NCBI GenBank assembly: GCA_002343685.1
Contig: DDRS01000027.1
Span: forward strand, 1-64,000
DNA length: 64,000 nt
Direction: 5' to 3'
Source: Thiobacillus denitrificans
GTDB lineage: Bacteria > Pseudomonadota > Gammaproteobacteria > Burkholderiales > Thiobacillaceae
In this document: positions 48,880 through 57,878 of the stretch, piece after piece
Layout: each line of letters opens with the position of its first letter
How positions within the stretch are numbered: the first letter of the stretch is position 1
Program-made: the position numbers and the translations under genes
The notes under the pieces: generated by a model
What the model saw: only the letters and a program-made list of their open reading frames with translations
Told to the model about the DNA's origin: nothing
The model's database searches: none

Positions 48880-51351
48880 CTAGTCTCCCGGCAACTGCTG
48901 CGGGTGATGGCCCGCGATGAATGCGGCCGTCTTGTCCACCGACATGGGACGGCTGAAGCAAAATCCCTGAATGATGTCGCACTCGTGCGATCGCAGAAAG
49001 CCGATCTGCTCATTGGTTTCGACGCCTTCCGCAATGACCTCGAGCCCCAGTTTGTGGCCGAGCGAAATGCTGGCTTCGGCAATTGCCGAGACGTTGTCGT
49101 CTTCCAGGGAGTCCGGAATGAAGGTACGGTCGATTTTCAGGACGTCGAGCGGAAAACGTTTCAAATAGGCCAGCGAGGAATAGCCTGTTCCAAAATCGTC
49201 GATGGCGAGACGCACGCCCAATGCGTCGAGGGCGGCCAGGATTTCGCTCGTAGCCTGCACGTCCTGCATGGCGGTGCTTTCGGTGATCTCGAGTTCAAGA
49301 TGGTGCGGGGGGACGCCTTCGTCGCGGATGGCCTGCCGTACCCGATCCAGCAGGGCCTGTTCCCTGAATTGCCGGGCCGAGACGTTGACCGATATCCGCA
49401 TGGGCGTGAGGGAGGCCTCGTGGAATTTCCGGTATTGTTCGCACGCATTGCGCAGCACCCATTCGCCAACGGGAACGATCAGTCCCGTTTCTTCCAGCAA
49501 GGGAATGAAGTCGTCGGGCGACACGAGCCCGTGTTCGGGATGCTGCCAGCGCAACAGCGCTTCCGCTCCGGCAATCTTTCCGGTGCGCAGGTCCAGCTGG
49601 GGCTGGTAGTAGAGCACAAACTCCTTGCGATCGAGCGCGCGCCTCAGGTCCGTTTCCAGTGCCAGCAGCTCCTCTCCGCGTGCATTCATTTCCGGCGCGT
49701 AGAACTGGTACTGGTTTCGGCCGTTTGCCTTTGCACGATACATCGCCGCATCGGCATTCTTCAGCAGCGTTTCCGGGTCATTGCCGTCATGGGGATAGAT
49801 GGAAACCCCCATGCTGAAGGCAGCATAGACATCCTGTCCAGTGATGAGGATCGCGGTCTCGAACGCCTCGCGCACTTTATGCAGGATGGTCAATATGCCG
49901 TTTGAACTGGGAAGGTCGCTGATCAGGATGGTGAACTCGTCGCCCCCGTAACGGGCCACGATATCGTTGGGCCGCACGCAGTTTCTGAGGCGTTGCGCCA
50001 CATGGCGAAGCAACGTGTCGCCGGCAGCATGTCCCAGGCTGTCGTTGATGCGCTTGAAATTGTCGATATCGAGAAACAGCACCGCAGTCTGCAGGCGACC
50101 GCGCTGGGCGCGCGCCAGTTCGGTCGACAGATGCTCTTCGAGCAGCAGGCGGTTGGGGAGCTCGGTCAGGGCATCGTGGGTCGCCTGGCGTTTCAGCTCA
50201 CGTTCGAAATGCTTGCGTTCGCTGATGTCGCGCGCGATGGTGGAGAAGAATCCCGCTGCACCGTTCGAACCGCCGTGGGCGAGCACGACCTGGGAAACGG
50301 CGATCTCCCGACCATCCGCGCCCTTGACCACACTTTCTCCGTGCCAAGCGCCCTCGCGCAGTGCCGTGGGAAACGCTTCCATCATAATCCGCTGGGTGGC
50401 CCATTCGGGATGGCAGTCCGCAATGTATCGCCCACTGATATCCGTGTCACCCGGCAGCCCCAGCATGGCCCGCCCGGCCCGGTTCAGATAGCGCAGGCGT
50501 CCCTCGTCGTCCATGATCGCGACGAAATCCGTCGTGGCTTCCAGGATTTCCAGTAGTTGGGCCCGCTTCTCTTCCGATCGTATCCTGTCGGTGACATCCC
50601 GACCCGTCGACACGAAACTCGAAATCTGCATGTCGTTGTCGAACAAGGGGGCAATGGTCTTTTCTTCGTAGAAGAGCGCGCCATCCTTGCGGCGATTGAC
50701 GAGCGTTTCCTGGAATACGCCACCTGCAAGAATGGTATCCCACAGGTTCCGGAAGAATGTCTCGTCATGGTGACCCGACTTGATCAGGGACGGCGAGGTG
50801 CCAATTGCTTCTTCTGCAGTGAAGCCCGTGAGCCGTTCGAAGGCCGGATTGACGTACTGGATCTTTCCTTGCGGATCGGTGATGAATACGCTGTCGGCGG
50901 CCTGTTCCACGACCAGCGAAAGCCGGCGCACCGCCTGTTCGGCAATGCGCCGCTCGCGCCGGACCCTGGCATCGGACAACTCCCGGTATATCGCAGGCAC
51001 CAGGCGGGCCAGGTTGCCCTTCATGACGTAGTCTTGCGCACCTGCCCGCATGCCGATGACCGCAGTGTCTTCGCCGATGGTGCCGGAAACGAAAATGAAG
51101 GGAATATCGGGGTCGTGGCGCTTGACGACATCGAGTGCGCGCGCGCCGCTGAAATAGGGCATCGAGTAATCCGAGAACACGATGTCCCATTTCTGCTCGA
51201 GTGCCTTCAGCAGTTCGGCCTCGGTGTCCAGGCGCTGCCATTCAAGGCAGAAGTTCGCGCGTCGCAGATATTCGACCAACAGCAGGGCATCGTCCTCTGA
51301 ATCCTCTACGATCAGGGCGCGTATCGTGACATCGCTGCTCGCTTCATTCAT
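48880..51351 (-). CDS. REC-PAS-PAS-GGDEF-EAL cyclic-di-GMP signalling protein
   Basis: The 823 residues hold, in order, a receiver domain (phospho-acceptor D61 in VFSDYSMP) and two PAS domains (from about 145 and 275). A GGDEF domain with intact YGGDEF and an RPND inhibitory site five residues before it comes next, then an EAL domain with EALLRW, ITESTAM, DDFGTGYSS and IAEGVET. Both catalytic domains keep their key residues, so the protein could make and degrade cyclic-di-GMP, with one activity dominant. It lies just downstream of the kinase/response-regulator pair on the same strand and may share their signal. Confidence 0.94.
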   Translation of the reverse strand: MNEASSDVTIRALIVEDSEDDALLLVEYLRRANFCLEWQRLDTEAELLKALEQKWDIVFSDYSMPYFSGARALDVVKRHDPDIPFIFVSGTIGEDTAVIGMRAGAQDYVMKGNLARLVPAIYRELSDARVRRERRIAEQAVRRLSLVVEQAADSVFITDPQGKIQYVNPAFERLTGFTAEEAIGTSPSLIKSGHHDETFFRNLWDTILAGGVFQETLVNRRKDGALFYEEKTIAPLFDNDMQISSFVSTGRDVTDRIRSEEKRAQLLEILEATTDFVAIMDDEGRLRYLNRAGRAMLGLPGDTDISGRYIADCHPEWATQRIMMEAFPTALREGAWHGESVVKGADGREIAVSQVVLAHGGSNGAAGFFSTIARDISERKHFERELKRQATHDALTELPNRLLLEEHLSTELARAQRGRLQTAVLFLDIDNFKRINDSLGHAAGDTLLRHVAQRLRNCVRPNDIVARYGGDEFTILISDLPSSNGILTILHKVREAFETAILITGQDVYAAFSMGVSIYPHDGNDPETLLKNADAAMYRAKANGRNQYQFYAPEMNARGEELLALETDLRRALDRKEFVLYYQPQLDLRTGKIAGAEALLRWQHPEHGLVSPDDFIPLLEETGLIVPVGEWVLRNACEQYRKFHEASLTPMRISVNVSARQFREQALLDRVRQAIRDEGVPPHHLELEITESTAMQDVQATSEILAALDALGVRLAIDDFGTGYSSLAYLKRFPLDVLKIDRTFIPDSLEDDNVSAIAEASISLGHKLGLEVIAEGVETNEQIGFLRSHECDIIQGFCFSRPMSVDKTAAFIAGHHPQQLPGD

Positions 51352-51401
51352 GATGGCTTTCCGCAGGCCGGGTTTTCGTTCGCTGTTTCATGCTGATTGG
51401 T

Positions 51402-51845
51402 CTAGTTTCCTTGAGGCGGTGTCTGATTGAGCAATAGCCAATAAAGCCCCAATTGGCCAGCTGCTCTTACAAAATCATCGAAATCGACCGGCTTGCGCAC
51501 ATAGCTGTTGGCGCCCAGGGCATACCCCTTGATCCGGTCTTCCTCTTCGTTCGAGGAAGTCAGGATCACCACGGGCTGCAAGCGCGTCGATTCGGCTGCG
51601 CGCACACGGCGCAGCACCTCCAGCCCGTCGATCTTGGGGAGCTTGAGATCCAGCAGCACCACGGACGGATGGTCATTCGGGTCTCGCCCGGCGTAAGGCC
51701 CGGTACAGAACATGTAGTCGAGCGCTTCCACGCCGTCGCGCGCGATGACCAGCCGGTTGCCGATATTGTTGGTTTCCAGGGCATGGACAGTCAGGGCGGC
51801 GTCGTCCGGGTTGTCTTCCACCAACAGTATGCTTTTGTCGCTCAC
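51402..51845 (-). CDS. Single-domain response regulator
   Basis: The 147 residues form a stand-alone receiver of the Rcp1 type: acidic LLVEDNPDD, phospho-acceptor D66 in VVLLDLKLPKIDG, ILTSSNEEED and the lysine in YVRKPVDFDDF. The GTG start overlaps the stop of the sensor kinase by four bases. Such phytochrome-type receivers pass phosphate between kinases and other proteins. The upstream kinase is the likely donor, and the REC domain of the next gene could be another partner. Confidence 0.9.
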   Translation of the reverse strand: MSDKSILLVEDNPDDAALTVHALETNNIGNRLVIARDGVEALDYMFCTGPYAGRDPNDHPSVVLLDLKLPKIDGLEVLRRVRAAESTRLQPVVILTSSNEEEDRIKGYALGANSYVRKPVDFDDFVRAAGQLGLYWLLLNQTPPQGN

Positions 51846-54415
51846 GATGTCATCTCCGGTTCGAGGGTAAAGTAGAAACGCGTTCCTTCTCCGACGGTGC
51901 TTTCGGCCCATATCGTGCCGCCATGCTTGTGGATGATCCGCTGCACGGTGGCAAGCCCGATGCCAGTCCCGGGAAACTCGCTGGCATCGTGCAGGCGCTG
52001 GAACACGCCAAAGAGCTTGTTGGCATAGGTCATGTCGAATCCCACTCCGTTGTCGCTGATGACATAGGTGGGATGGCCCGGACCGGCCACGCGTGCCATG
52101 CCGATCCGGGTTTCGCTTCGGGATCCGGTGAATTTCCAGGCATTGCCGAGCAGGTTGTCGAGCACGATGCGCAGCAGCCCCTTGTCGCCCTGGGCCAGCA
52201 GATTGGGGGCGATGGTGAACTGCACCGTTCGATCCGGTGTTTGTTTGCACAAATCCGCAGCGATCTCGTTGGCGAGGGCGCTCATATCCACCTGCTCGCG
52301 TTTGAGTTCGGTTCGGGTGACACGTGACAGCTTGAGCAGGTCGTCGATCAGCGTGCCCATGTGCTGGGCGGCACGGCGCACCCGGCCGAGGCGGTCGCGT
52401 CCCGTCTCGTCGAGCTTGTCGGCATAGTCGTTGAGCAGGATGTGGCTGAAGCCGTCGATTGCCCGGAGCGGTGCGCGCAAATCGTGGGAGACTGAATAGC
52501 TGAAGGCTTCGAGTTCCTGGTTGATGGCCTCCAGCTCGATCGATCGGCTTTTCAGTTGCTGCTCGATTTCCTTGCGTCGGGTGATGTCCTCGACGATGCC
52601 GTCGTAATAGGCCAGACCGTTGGCGTCGCGCTTCAAGGTGGCCGTAACGGCGCCATAGAACGGCCGTCCCTTGAGCGTGTGTAGTTCGATTTCCTCGTCG
52701 ACGATCGTATTCGACTGTCCTTCGCGTTCACTGAACAGCGGTTGGCCGGAGGCGGTCTGGAAAATGGCAACCGGATGCGCCAGCAAGGCCTCGGCGGAAT
52801 CGGCCTCCAGCATGTTGACCAGGGCCGGGTTCACCTCGAGGAAACGTCTCTCCGGTCCGGCGGTCTTGCGGAACACCCCGACCGGCAGGTTGTTCATCAG
52901 ATCCTGATAGCGTGCCTGCGCTTCGAGGCGTTGACGCTCGGCCTGCTTGCGCGCGCTGATATCGCGGATGATGGCCGTCACGACCTTTCCCTGCGGCGTG
53001 TCCAGGGGGCTCAAGCTGATTTCCAGCGGAAATGCACTGCCGTCCTTGCGCCGACCGAACAGCTCCATGCCTTCGCCCATGGGACGCGTGTAGGGATTGG
53101 ATGCAAAGCTTGCACGGTGGCTTTCATGGCGGTGGCGCAGGGATTCCGGAACCAGAATCTCGATCGGTTGCTGCAGTAGCTCGTCGCGCGCATAGCCGAA
53201 ATAGTTTTCCGCCTGCGCATTGACCAGCACGATGCGTCCTTCACGGTTGACGATCACAATGGCGTCCGGCGCCGATTCGAGCAAGGCGCGAAACCGCGCT
53301 TCACTTGCCCCGACCGAGGCTTCGGCTGCGCGTCGCCGCATGCTGTAGAAGGCGATTGCCCAGGCCGAGACAGTGAAAATCAGCAGCAGTGCGGCAAAAA
53401 CAACCCAGAGGCGTTTCGACAACGCGACATTCTGTGCGGCAAGCGTGGCGGCAGGCTGGTAGGCCACGAGGATCCAGCGCTCGCGCTTGGGAGTGTCCGA
53501 TACGCCGTCCGGACCGGGGAGAGGGGTGGTCGTCGCGTAGGTGTACAAGCCCTGGTCGGTGAGAAACTGACCCTCGCGGGCGGTGCCGCTGATCATTTTC
53601 CAGGCTTGAGGGTCACGTATGGCCAGACGCTTGTCGGCCCGGCCCGGCAGCATGAATCCCCATTCGTCCTCGGCATCGGGTCCCAGCATCCAGTATCCGG
53701 CGGCGTTCAGCAGCCAGAGTTGGCTGGCGGCATGCTCCGCGCTCGAGATCTTCCGCAGGTGGCCGAGGAAGTTGTCGCCCAGGTAATTCAGGATGATGAT
53801 GCCGCGCCTGTGTCCTTGCCGATCGAAAATCGGCGTGCCAAAGCGCATCATGGGTTTGAGAGGCTGCTCGAGAGCGCCGTGTTCGATATTGAGGTCCAGG
53901 GGTGAAACATAGATTTCGCCTTGCGCCAGGGCGAGCGTTTCGCGTACGTAGTAGCGACTGGATTTGTCCTGCAGGTTCTCAGGCGCGACGTTTTCGGGAT
54001 GGCCGTTGTTCCAGTTGACGCGGACGATCTCCCGTCCATTTTCATCCAGGAACCGGATCTGGTCGTATAGCGCCTTGCGCGAGGCAAACGCCAGATAGCG
54101 CGCGGCAAGTGGCGCATATGCGGGGGGGGTGGCGTGCGTTCCGTCGTTCAGGAGCGCGTATTGGTCCGCCAGATAGAGCAGGTCGGAACGGATGTTCGCG
54201 AATTCGACCAGGTTCGTCTGGATCGAAAGTCGGATGGCTTCACGTTCGGCGGCTTTCTGCAAAGCCAGGGCACTTTTTGCCTGGACGGCATAAAACGCCC
54301 AGATAACGATCGCCAGCACCAGTACGACGGGCAACCAGATGGCCAGGAATCGACGTGGAAACGGTATACCCCCTGCATGTACGGGGTTATCCGGTGAGGC
54401 ATCGACGGCTTTCAT
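51842..54415 (-). CDS. Membrane sensor histidine kinase with periplasmic sensor and two PAS domains
   Basis: The 857 residues start with a transmembrane helix near 27-46 (FLAIWLPVVLVLAIVIWAF). A periplasmic Cache-like region of about 280 residues follows, then a second helix near 340-360 and two PAS domains. A HisKA domain (VSHDLRAPLRAIDGF, His near 643) and a HATPase domain (NLLGNAWKFT, DNGVGFDM, GTGIGLATVQRI) complete it. The kinase belongs to the bacteriophytochrome-like class that pairs with small receivers, one of which is encoded directly downstream. The ligand is unknown. Confidence 0.93.
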   Translation of the reverse strand: MKAVDASPDNPVHAGGIPFPRRFLAIWLPVVLVLAIVIWAFYAVQAKSALALQKAAEREAIRLSIQTNLVEFANIRSDLLYLADQYALLNDGTHATPPAYAPLAARYLAFASRKALYDQIRFLDENGREIVRVNWNNGHPENVAPENLQDKSSRYYVRETLALAQGEIYVSPLDLNIEHGALEQPLKPMMRFGTPIFDRQGHRRGIIILNYLGDNFLGHLRKISSAEHAASQLWLLNAAGYWMLGPDAEDEWGFMLPGRADKRLAIRDPQAWKMISGTAREGQFLTDQGLYTYATTTPLPGPDGVSDTPKRERWILVAYQPAATLAAQNVALSKRLWVVFAALLLIFTVSAWAIAFYSMRRRAAEASVGASEARFRALLESAPDAIVIVNREGRIVLVNAQAENYFGYARDELLQQPIEILVPESLRHRHESHRASFASNPYTRPMGEGMELFGRRKDGSAFPLEISLSPLDTPQGKVVTAIIRDISARKQAERQRLEAQARYQDLMNNLPVGVFRKTAGPERRFLEVNPALVNMLEADSAEALLAHPVAIFQTASGQPLFSEREGQSNTIVDEEIELHTLKGRPFYGAVTATLKRDANGLAYYDGIVEDITRRKEIEQQLKSRSIELEAINQELEAFSYSVSHDLRAPLRAIDGFSHILLNDYADKLDETGRDRLGRVRRAAQHMGTLIDDLLKLSRVTRTELKREQVDMSALANEIAADLCKQTPDRTVQFTIAPNLLAQGDKGLLRIVLDNLLGNAWKFTGSRSETRIGMARVAGPGHPTYVISDNGVGFDMTYANKLFGVFQRLHDASEFPGTGIGLATVQRIIHKHGGTIWAESTVGEGTRFYFTLEPEMTS

Positions 54416-54761
54416 TGAATGCTCAGTCCTTTATCCAAAGAAAGGAAACTGCGCGGAGGGGATGTCTCCCTTCCGCTATGCCAAACAATCAAATTCGCCG
54501 CACTGATGAAACCGTGTCTGTATTTTTCCTTAGGGCACCCTTGGGGGAGGAATTTTTTTCTCGATGCAGACGGCAGGCAGCACTGCGGTATTGCCCGCTA
54601 CACCTGAATCACGCCCTATTGCCGCGAAAGATAGCCTACTTTGCATCACGTTGCATCACGAAGCGAAAATAAAACCGTTTGCCATGCGAGGAATTCAAGC
54701 CCTGCAAGAGCACTTGGCATGGGTTAAATTAAGATGCTCTTGAGATATATCTTAGAGGCGT
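54416..54761. other. Gap upstream of the sensor kinase
   Basis: About 345 bases of lower GC without a supported gene. It should hold the promoter of the kinase/receiver/GGDEF-EAL run on the minus strand. AGATATATCT near 54742 is a small palindrome. I see no clear terminator for the hydrolase gene that ends at 54762. Confidence 0.4.
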
Positions 54762-55394
54762 TCAATGCCGAGGTCCCGTTCCGGCAAGCGCTTCGAGAGT
54801 CTTCGCCATATCGTTGAAAACCAGCTTCGAATTCATGATGTAGGTATGGCTGGACGGTACTTTGAGTGCTTCCGCTTCGAAGCGGCCCGTGGCTTCAGAC
54901 ACGCTGAGAATGAAATCGTTGGCTTCCATGCCAAAGGGTAGCCATGAATGGCGCAGGCCGCCGATACCGGCATAGATCCGGGTGGGGACCGGAGGCATGG
55001 GCAGGCTCGACATGAATGCGTCGACGGCCAGCAATTGACCCATTTCACCCGTCAGAAGCTTGTAGAGCCAGATCCGGGAAAAGAATTTTGCAGCTTTGCA
55101 GGCAACCATCGGCGGTGCCAGGAAAAAGCAGGCGGACGGCGCCCGGTTTTCCAGATGGCCAAGCGCTGTCCTGATGATGACTGTTCCGAGAGAGTGGCCG
55201 ACCAGTGCGTAGTGCCGGGTGTCGACCTGTCGGTCGACCAGTTTCACCAGACGGGCAGTGGCATGCTGCAGGCCTTCAAAAGTCGGGTAATAGCCAAACA
55301 GAATCGGGTTGTGCCCGGCCTGTCTCAAGCGTCGGCGCAATAGCATCATGGAAACCGGTGTCGTCCCCATTCCATGAATCAGAACCAGGTCCAT
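54762..55394 (-). CDS. Alpha/beta hydrolase, lipase-like
   Basis: The 210 residues open with LVLIHGMGTTPVSM (oxyanion-hole HG motif) and have the nucleophile elbow GHSLGT (serine in ALVGHSLGTVII). A late histidine (SSHTYIM) can complete the triad. No signal peptide is visible, so it is cytoplasmic. The family includes esterases and lipases with diverse substrates; none can be assigned. It lies between the macro-domain gene and the sensor kinase, on the same strand. Confidence 0.85.
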   Translation of the reverse strand: MDLVLIHGMGTTPVSMMLLRRRLRQAGHNPILFGYYPTFEGLQHATARLVKLVDRQVDTRHYALVGHSLGTVIIRTALGHLENRAPSACFFLAPPMVACKAAKFFSRIWLYKLLTGEMGQLLAVDAFMSSLPMPPVPTRIYAGIGGLRHSWLPFGMEANDFILSVSEATGRFEAEALKVPSSHTYIMNSKLVFNDMAKTLEALAGTGPRH

Positions 55395-55502
55395 ACGTTC
55401 TCGCGTGGTATCAGGTTTGACATGGCTGGACGTGAAAAAGCGGACTCCAGCCAGCCGATGATGGCGCTTTCGATCGGATACCGGTGGGGGCTAGGCGGCC
55501 GT

Positions 55503-56009
55503 CTAGCCGAGCAGCCTTGCATAGATGTCTCGATTCGCATCGGAATGGCAGCAAAAGACGATGTCTCGCATGTCGGTGAACACGTGTGTGGCCGCGCGAA
55601 CTGTGGCAATGGCGATCCGCGCGGCAGGTTCGACCGGATAGCCATAGGCGCCTGTGCTGATACAGGGGAATGCGAGCGTACGGATGCCATGCTGCGCCGC
55701 GACCTTGATGGTGCGCCGGTAGCACGATGCCAGGAGATCGGGCTCACCCTGGTCGCCGCCGTGCCACACCGGGCCGACGGTGTGGATCACGAAGCGGGCT
55801 GGCAGGCGATAGCCTTTTGTGAGCTTGGCGTCGCCGGTCGGACAGGTACCCAGCAACCGGCATTCCGCCAGCAGTTCCGGCCCGGCCGCACGATGGATCG
55901 CCCCGTCGACGCCGCTGCCGCCGAGCAGCGACGGATTGGCTGCGTTGACGATCGCATCCAGCGCGAGCGTGGTGATGTCGGCCTGGATGATGTGAAGGGT
56001 GGCGGGCAT
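55503..56009 (-). CDS. Macro-domain O-acetyl-ADP-ribose deacetylase
   Basis: The 168 residues match the MacroD/YmdB type: IVNAANPSLLGGSGVDGAIH contains the conserved Asn and Asp that bind ADP-ribose, followed by GDAKLTKGYRLPARFVIHTV and FPCISTGAYGYP. It removes acetyl or ADP-ribose groups and also, in E. coli YmdB, modulates RNase III. Neighbours are a lipocalin gene ten bases upstream on the same strand, suggesting co-transcription. Confidence 0.94.
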   Translation of the reverse strand: MPATLHIIQADITTLALDAIVNAANPSLLGGSGVDGAIHRAAGPELLAECRLLGTCPTGDAKLTKGYRLPARFVIHTVGPVWHGGDQGEPDLLASCYRRTIKVAAQHGIRTLAFPCISTGAYGYPVEPAARIAIATVRAATHVFTDMRDIVFCCHSDANRDIYARLLG

Positions 56010-56019
56010 GGTCTTGGCG

Positions 56020-56550
56020 TCAGCGCGTCGCGGGGGTGTGCGGGGTCAAGATGAAGGCCTGCCGGTCGAAGCCGAGTTCGGCAGCCCGCGCCAGTAGGGC
56101 CATCTGCGTCGCCGCGTCGAGCTTTGGCTTGCGCGCCAGGATCCATGCGTATTGACGGCCTGGTTCACCCACCAACACCCACCGATAGTCCGGATCGAGA
56201 TCCAGAATCCAGTAGTCGCCATAGAAGGGGCGGAAGAAGCTCACCTTCAGCCGGGCGCCCCGGCTGCCTGCCACGACCTTGGTGATGCCGTCGGCCTGCT
56301 CGATCCTGCCGGTCGCAGTGCGGCACTGATTTACAACGGCGACGGCCGACCCGTCCGCACGGTAGGTAGCCTGGGTATCCGAAATGCACATTGCCTGAAA
56401 CCAGTTCGGAAGCCGTGCGATCTCATACCATCTGCCGTAATAGCGATCGAGATCAACCGCCGGTACGGTCGCGAGTGGGCGCGAAGTGGACGTGCACGCA
56501 GTCAGCCAAACAGCTGCAGCGGCGATTGAAAGGAAAAGGGAATAGGACAT
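56020..56550 (-). CDS. blc: Outer-membrane lipoprotein, Blc-type lipocalin
   Basis: The 176 residues begin with a lipoprotein signal ending in the lipobox LTAC (Cys19). Lipocalin motifs follow: YYGRWYEIARLPNWFQ, the strand RLKVSFFRPFYGDYWILDLD and a C-terminal YAWILARKP. Blc binds lysophospholipids or fatty acids at the outer membrane. ATG 56550 is chosen because the signal peptide starts there. It precedes the macro-domain gene. Confidence 0.93.
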   Translation of the reverse strand: MSYSLFLSIAAAAVWLTACTSTSRPLATVPAVDLDRYYGRWYEIARLPNWFQAMCISDTQATYRADGSAVAVVNQCRTATGRIEQADGITKVVAGSRGARLKVSFFRPFYGDYWILDLDPDYRWVLVGEPGRQYAWILARKPKLDAATQMALLARAAELGFDRQAFILTPHTPATR

Positions 56551-56737
56551 GGTTCGACTCCCGCGCTTGATCGAGGCGATAGACAAACGGCATGCACAGG
56601 ATGACATATCCCGCCCTGTTTTGGCCAGATGCGCCGGGCTGCTGGTTTGAACGCTTCACTCCCGGAACAACCGAGGCCGCTTGCCTCACCTGTACGCTAC
56701 CAGGTGAAGCTTCTTTGTTGGCCGAGCAAGCAGTGCG

Positions 56738-56977
56738 CTACCAGGCAGGAAACTCGAATCCCTCGTCCGCCGCATGCGGGCCGCGTAAAGCGGTACGGAT
56801 CGTGCCGTCGTAGGGATGCGCTTGGATGACATCCGGCAGCCACGGATAGCATCCGGCGTAATCGCATTGCCGGCCGTAGTCGTCAGCTTCGTCGAACGGC
56901 ACATCGCCAAGTTCGTGCAGGGCTTCCTCGGCCAGCCGATCGGCCTGACTGTCCAGTCTCTCGTCTTGCTTGTTCAT
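56738..56977 (-). CDS. Small acidic hypothetical protein
   Basis: The 79 residues from ATG 56977 have GGGGAG seven bases upstream, a good sign of translation. The protein is acidic at the N-terminus (LAEEALHELGDVPFDEADD) with two cysteines in QCDYAGCYPWLP. No family is recognised and no partner is evident. Confidence 0.6.
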   Translation of the reverse strand: MNKQDERLDSQADRLAEEALHELGDVPFDEADDYGRQCDYAGCYPWLPDVIQAHPYDGTIRTALRGPHAADEGFEFPAW

Positions 56978-57197
56978 GGCACTCCCCTTGTTGTCCGGAA
57001 TACCCATCCTTGCCCGGCAAGATGATTCCTTGATGACAGCCGGGAGGGGGGCTTGATGGCCCGAATATCCGGGGGCCGACACATTGGCCCGAACGTGCCA
57101 TGCCGGAAGCAACGCGGATGCCTGCGCCTGCAACATTCATGCGTGAAACTGCATGCATGTTGGAAGACCGCATTATTTTCGCGATTGGGGAGTTCTG

Positions 57198-57749
57198 ATG
57201 AAACGCATGCAATTCATACTGGCGCTTGCGCTGGCGGGCTCGATGGGGTCGGCCGCCGCATCGACCGTCGGCCCGGGCTATCTCGGCGATCTGGTCGGAC
57301 AAAATGTCTCGATCGCCCATACCGTCTCCGGGCTGGGCACGCCCATCGTCGATGTATACGGCTTCGATATCGGTTCCTTCGCGTCGGAGGCCATCGCCAC
57401 GAGCGTGAAGGTGCAGCTGCAATTCGGGTCGGGCAGCACGCCCGTCTACGACATCAGCAATTTCGCGATCACCCTGCAGGACACGAACGGCACGATTTAT
57501 GGAACCGACAGTACGTTCGATTCCAGCGGCGCGCTGGATCTCAGTGCCATCCTGTCGCCCTCCGCAATCGGGGCACCCGGCTTCTATCAGTTCGTCGTGA
57601 CCGGGACCACGGCCGGCACTGCTGGGGGCTTCTATGCGGGTGCCCTGAGCGCTGCGCCCGTACCGGAGCCCAAGGCATGGATGACGCTGCTGGCGGGACT
57701 TGGTCTGATCGGCATGATGGTGGAGCGCACCAAGCATCGGCCAGGATAG
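57198..57749 (+). CDS. PEP-CTERM sorting-domain protein
   Basis: The 183 residues have a signal peptide (cleaved after AAA near 22), a beta-rich middle with many Gly, Ser and Thr, and a C-terminal PEP-CTERM tripartite signal. That signal is VPEP, the hydrophobic helix TLLAGLGLIGMM and basic residues ERTKHR. Such proteins are recognised by an exosortase and delivered to the cell surface or matrix. No exosortase gene is in the window. GGGGAG precedes the ATG. The molecular role of the middle part is unknown. Confidence 0.87.
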   Translation: MKRMQFILALALAGSMGSAAASTVGPGYLGDLVGQNVSIAHTVSGLGTPIVDVYGFDIGSFASEAIATSVKVQLQFGSGSTPVYDISNFAITLQDTNGTIYGTDSTFDSSGALDLSAILSPSAIGAPGFYQFVVTGTTAGTAGGFYAGALSAAPVPEPKAWMTLLAGLGLIGMMVERTKHRPG

Positions 57750-57829
57750 CGTGCCGTCGTGGCCGGAGACCCCCTGTTTACTTTACTTTCCTCCAGCCGG
57801 GTGTTCCCAATGTTCTCCTGTAGTACCTG

Positions 57830-57855
57830 GCGGGCCTGATGGCCCGCATTTTTTT
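57830..57855 (+). terminator. Intrinsic terminator after the PEP-CTERM gene
   Basis: GCGGGCC-TGAT-GGCCCGC is followed by A and then a run of T. A seven-base GC stem with tetraloop and T tract is a canonical terminator. It ends the plus-strand transcript and lies between it and the convergent GGDEF gene. Confidence 0.9.
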
Positions 57856-57878
57856 GAATGGTGACCATTGTTACGGGG

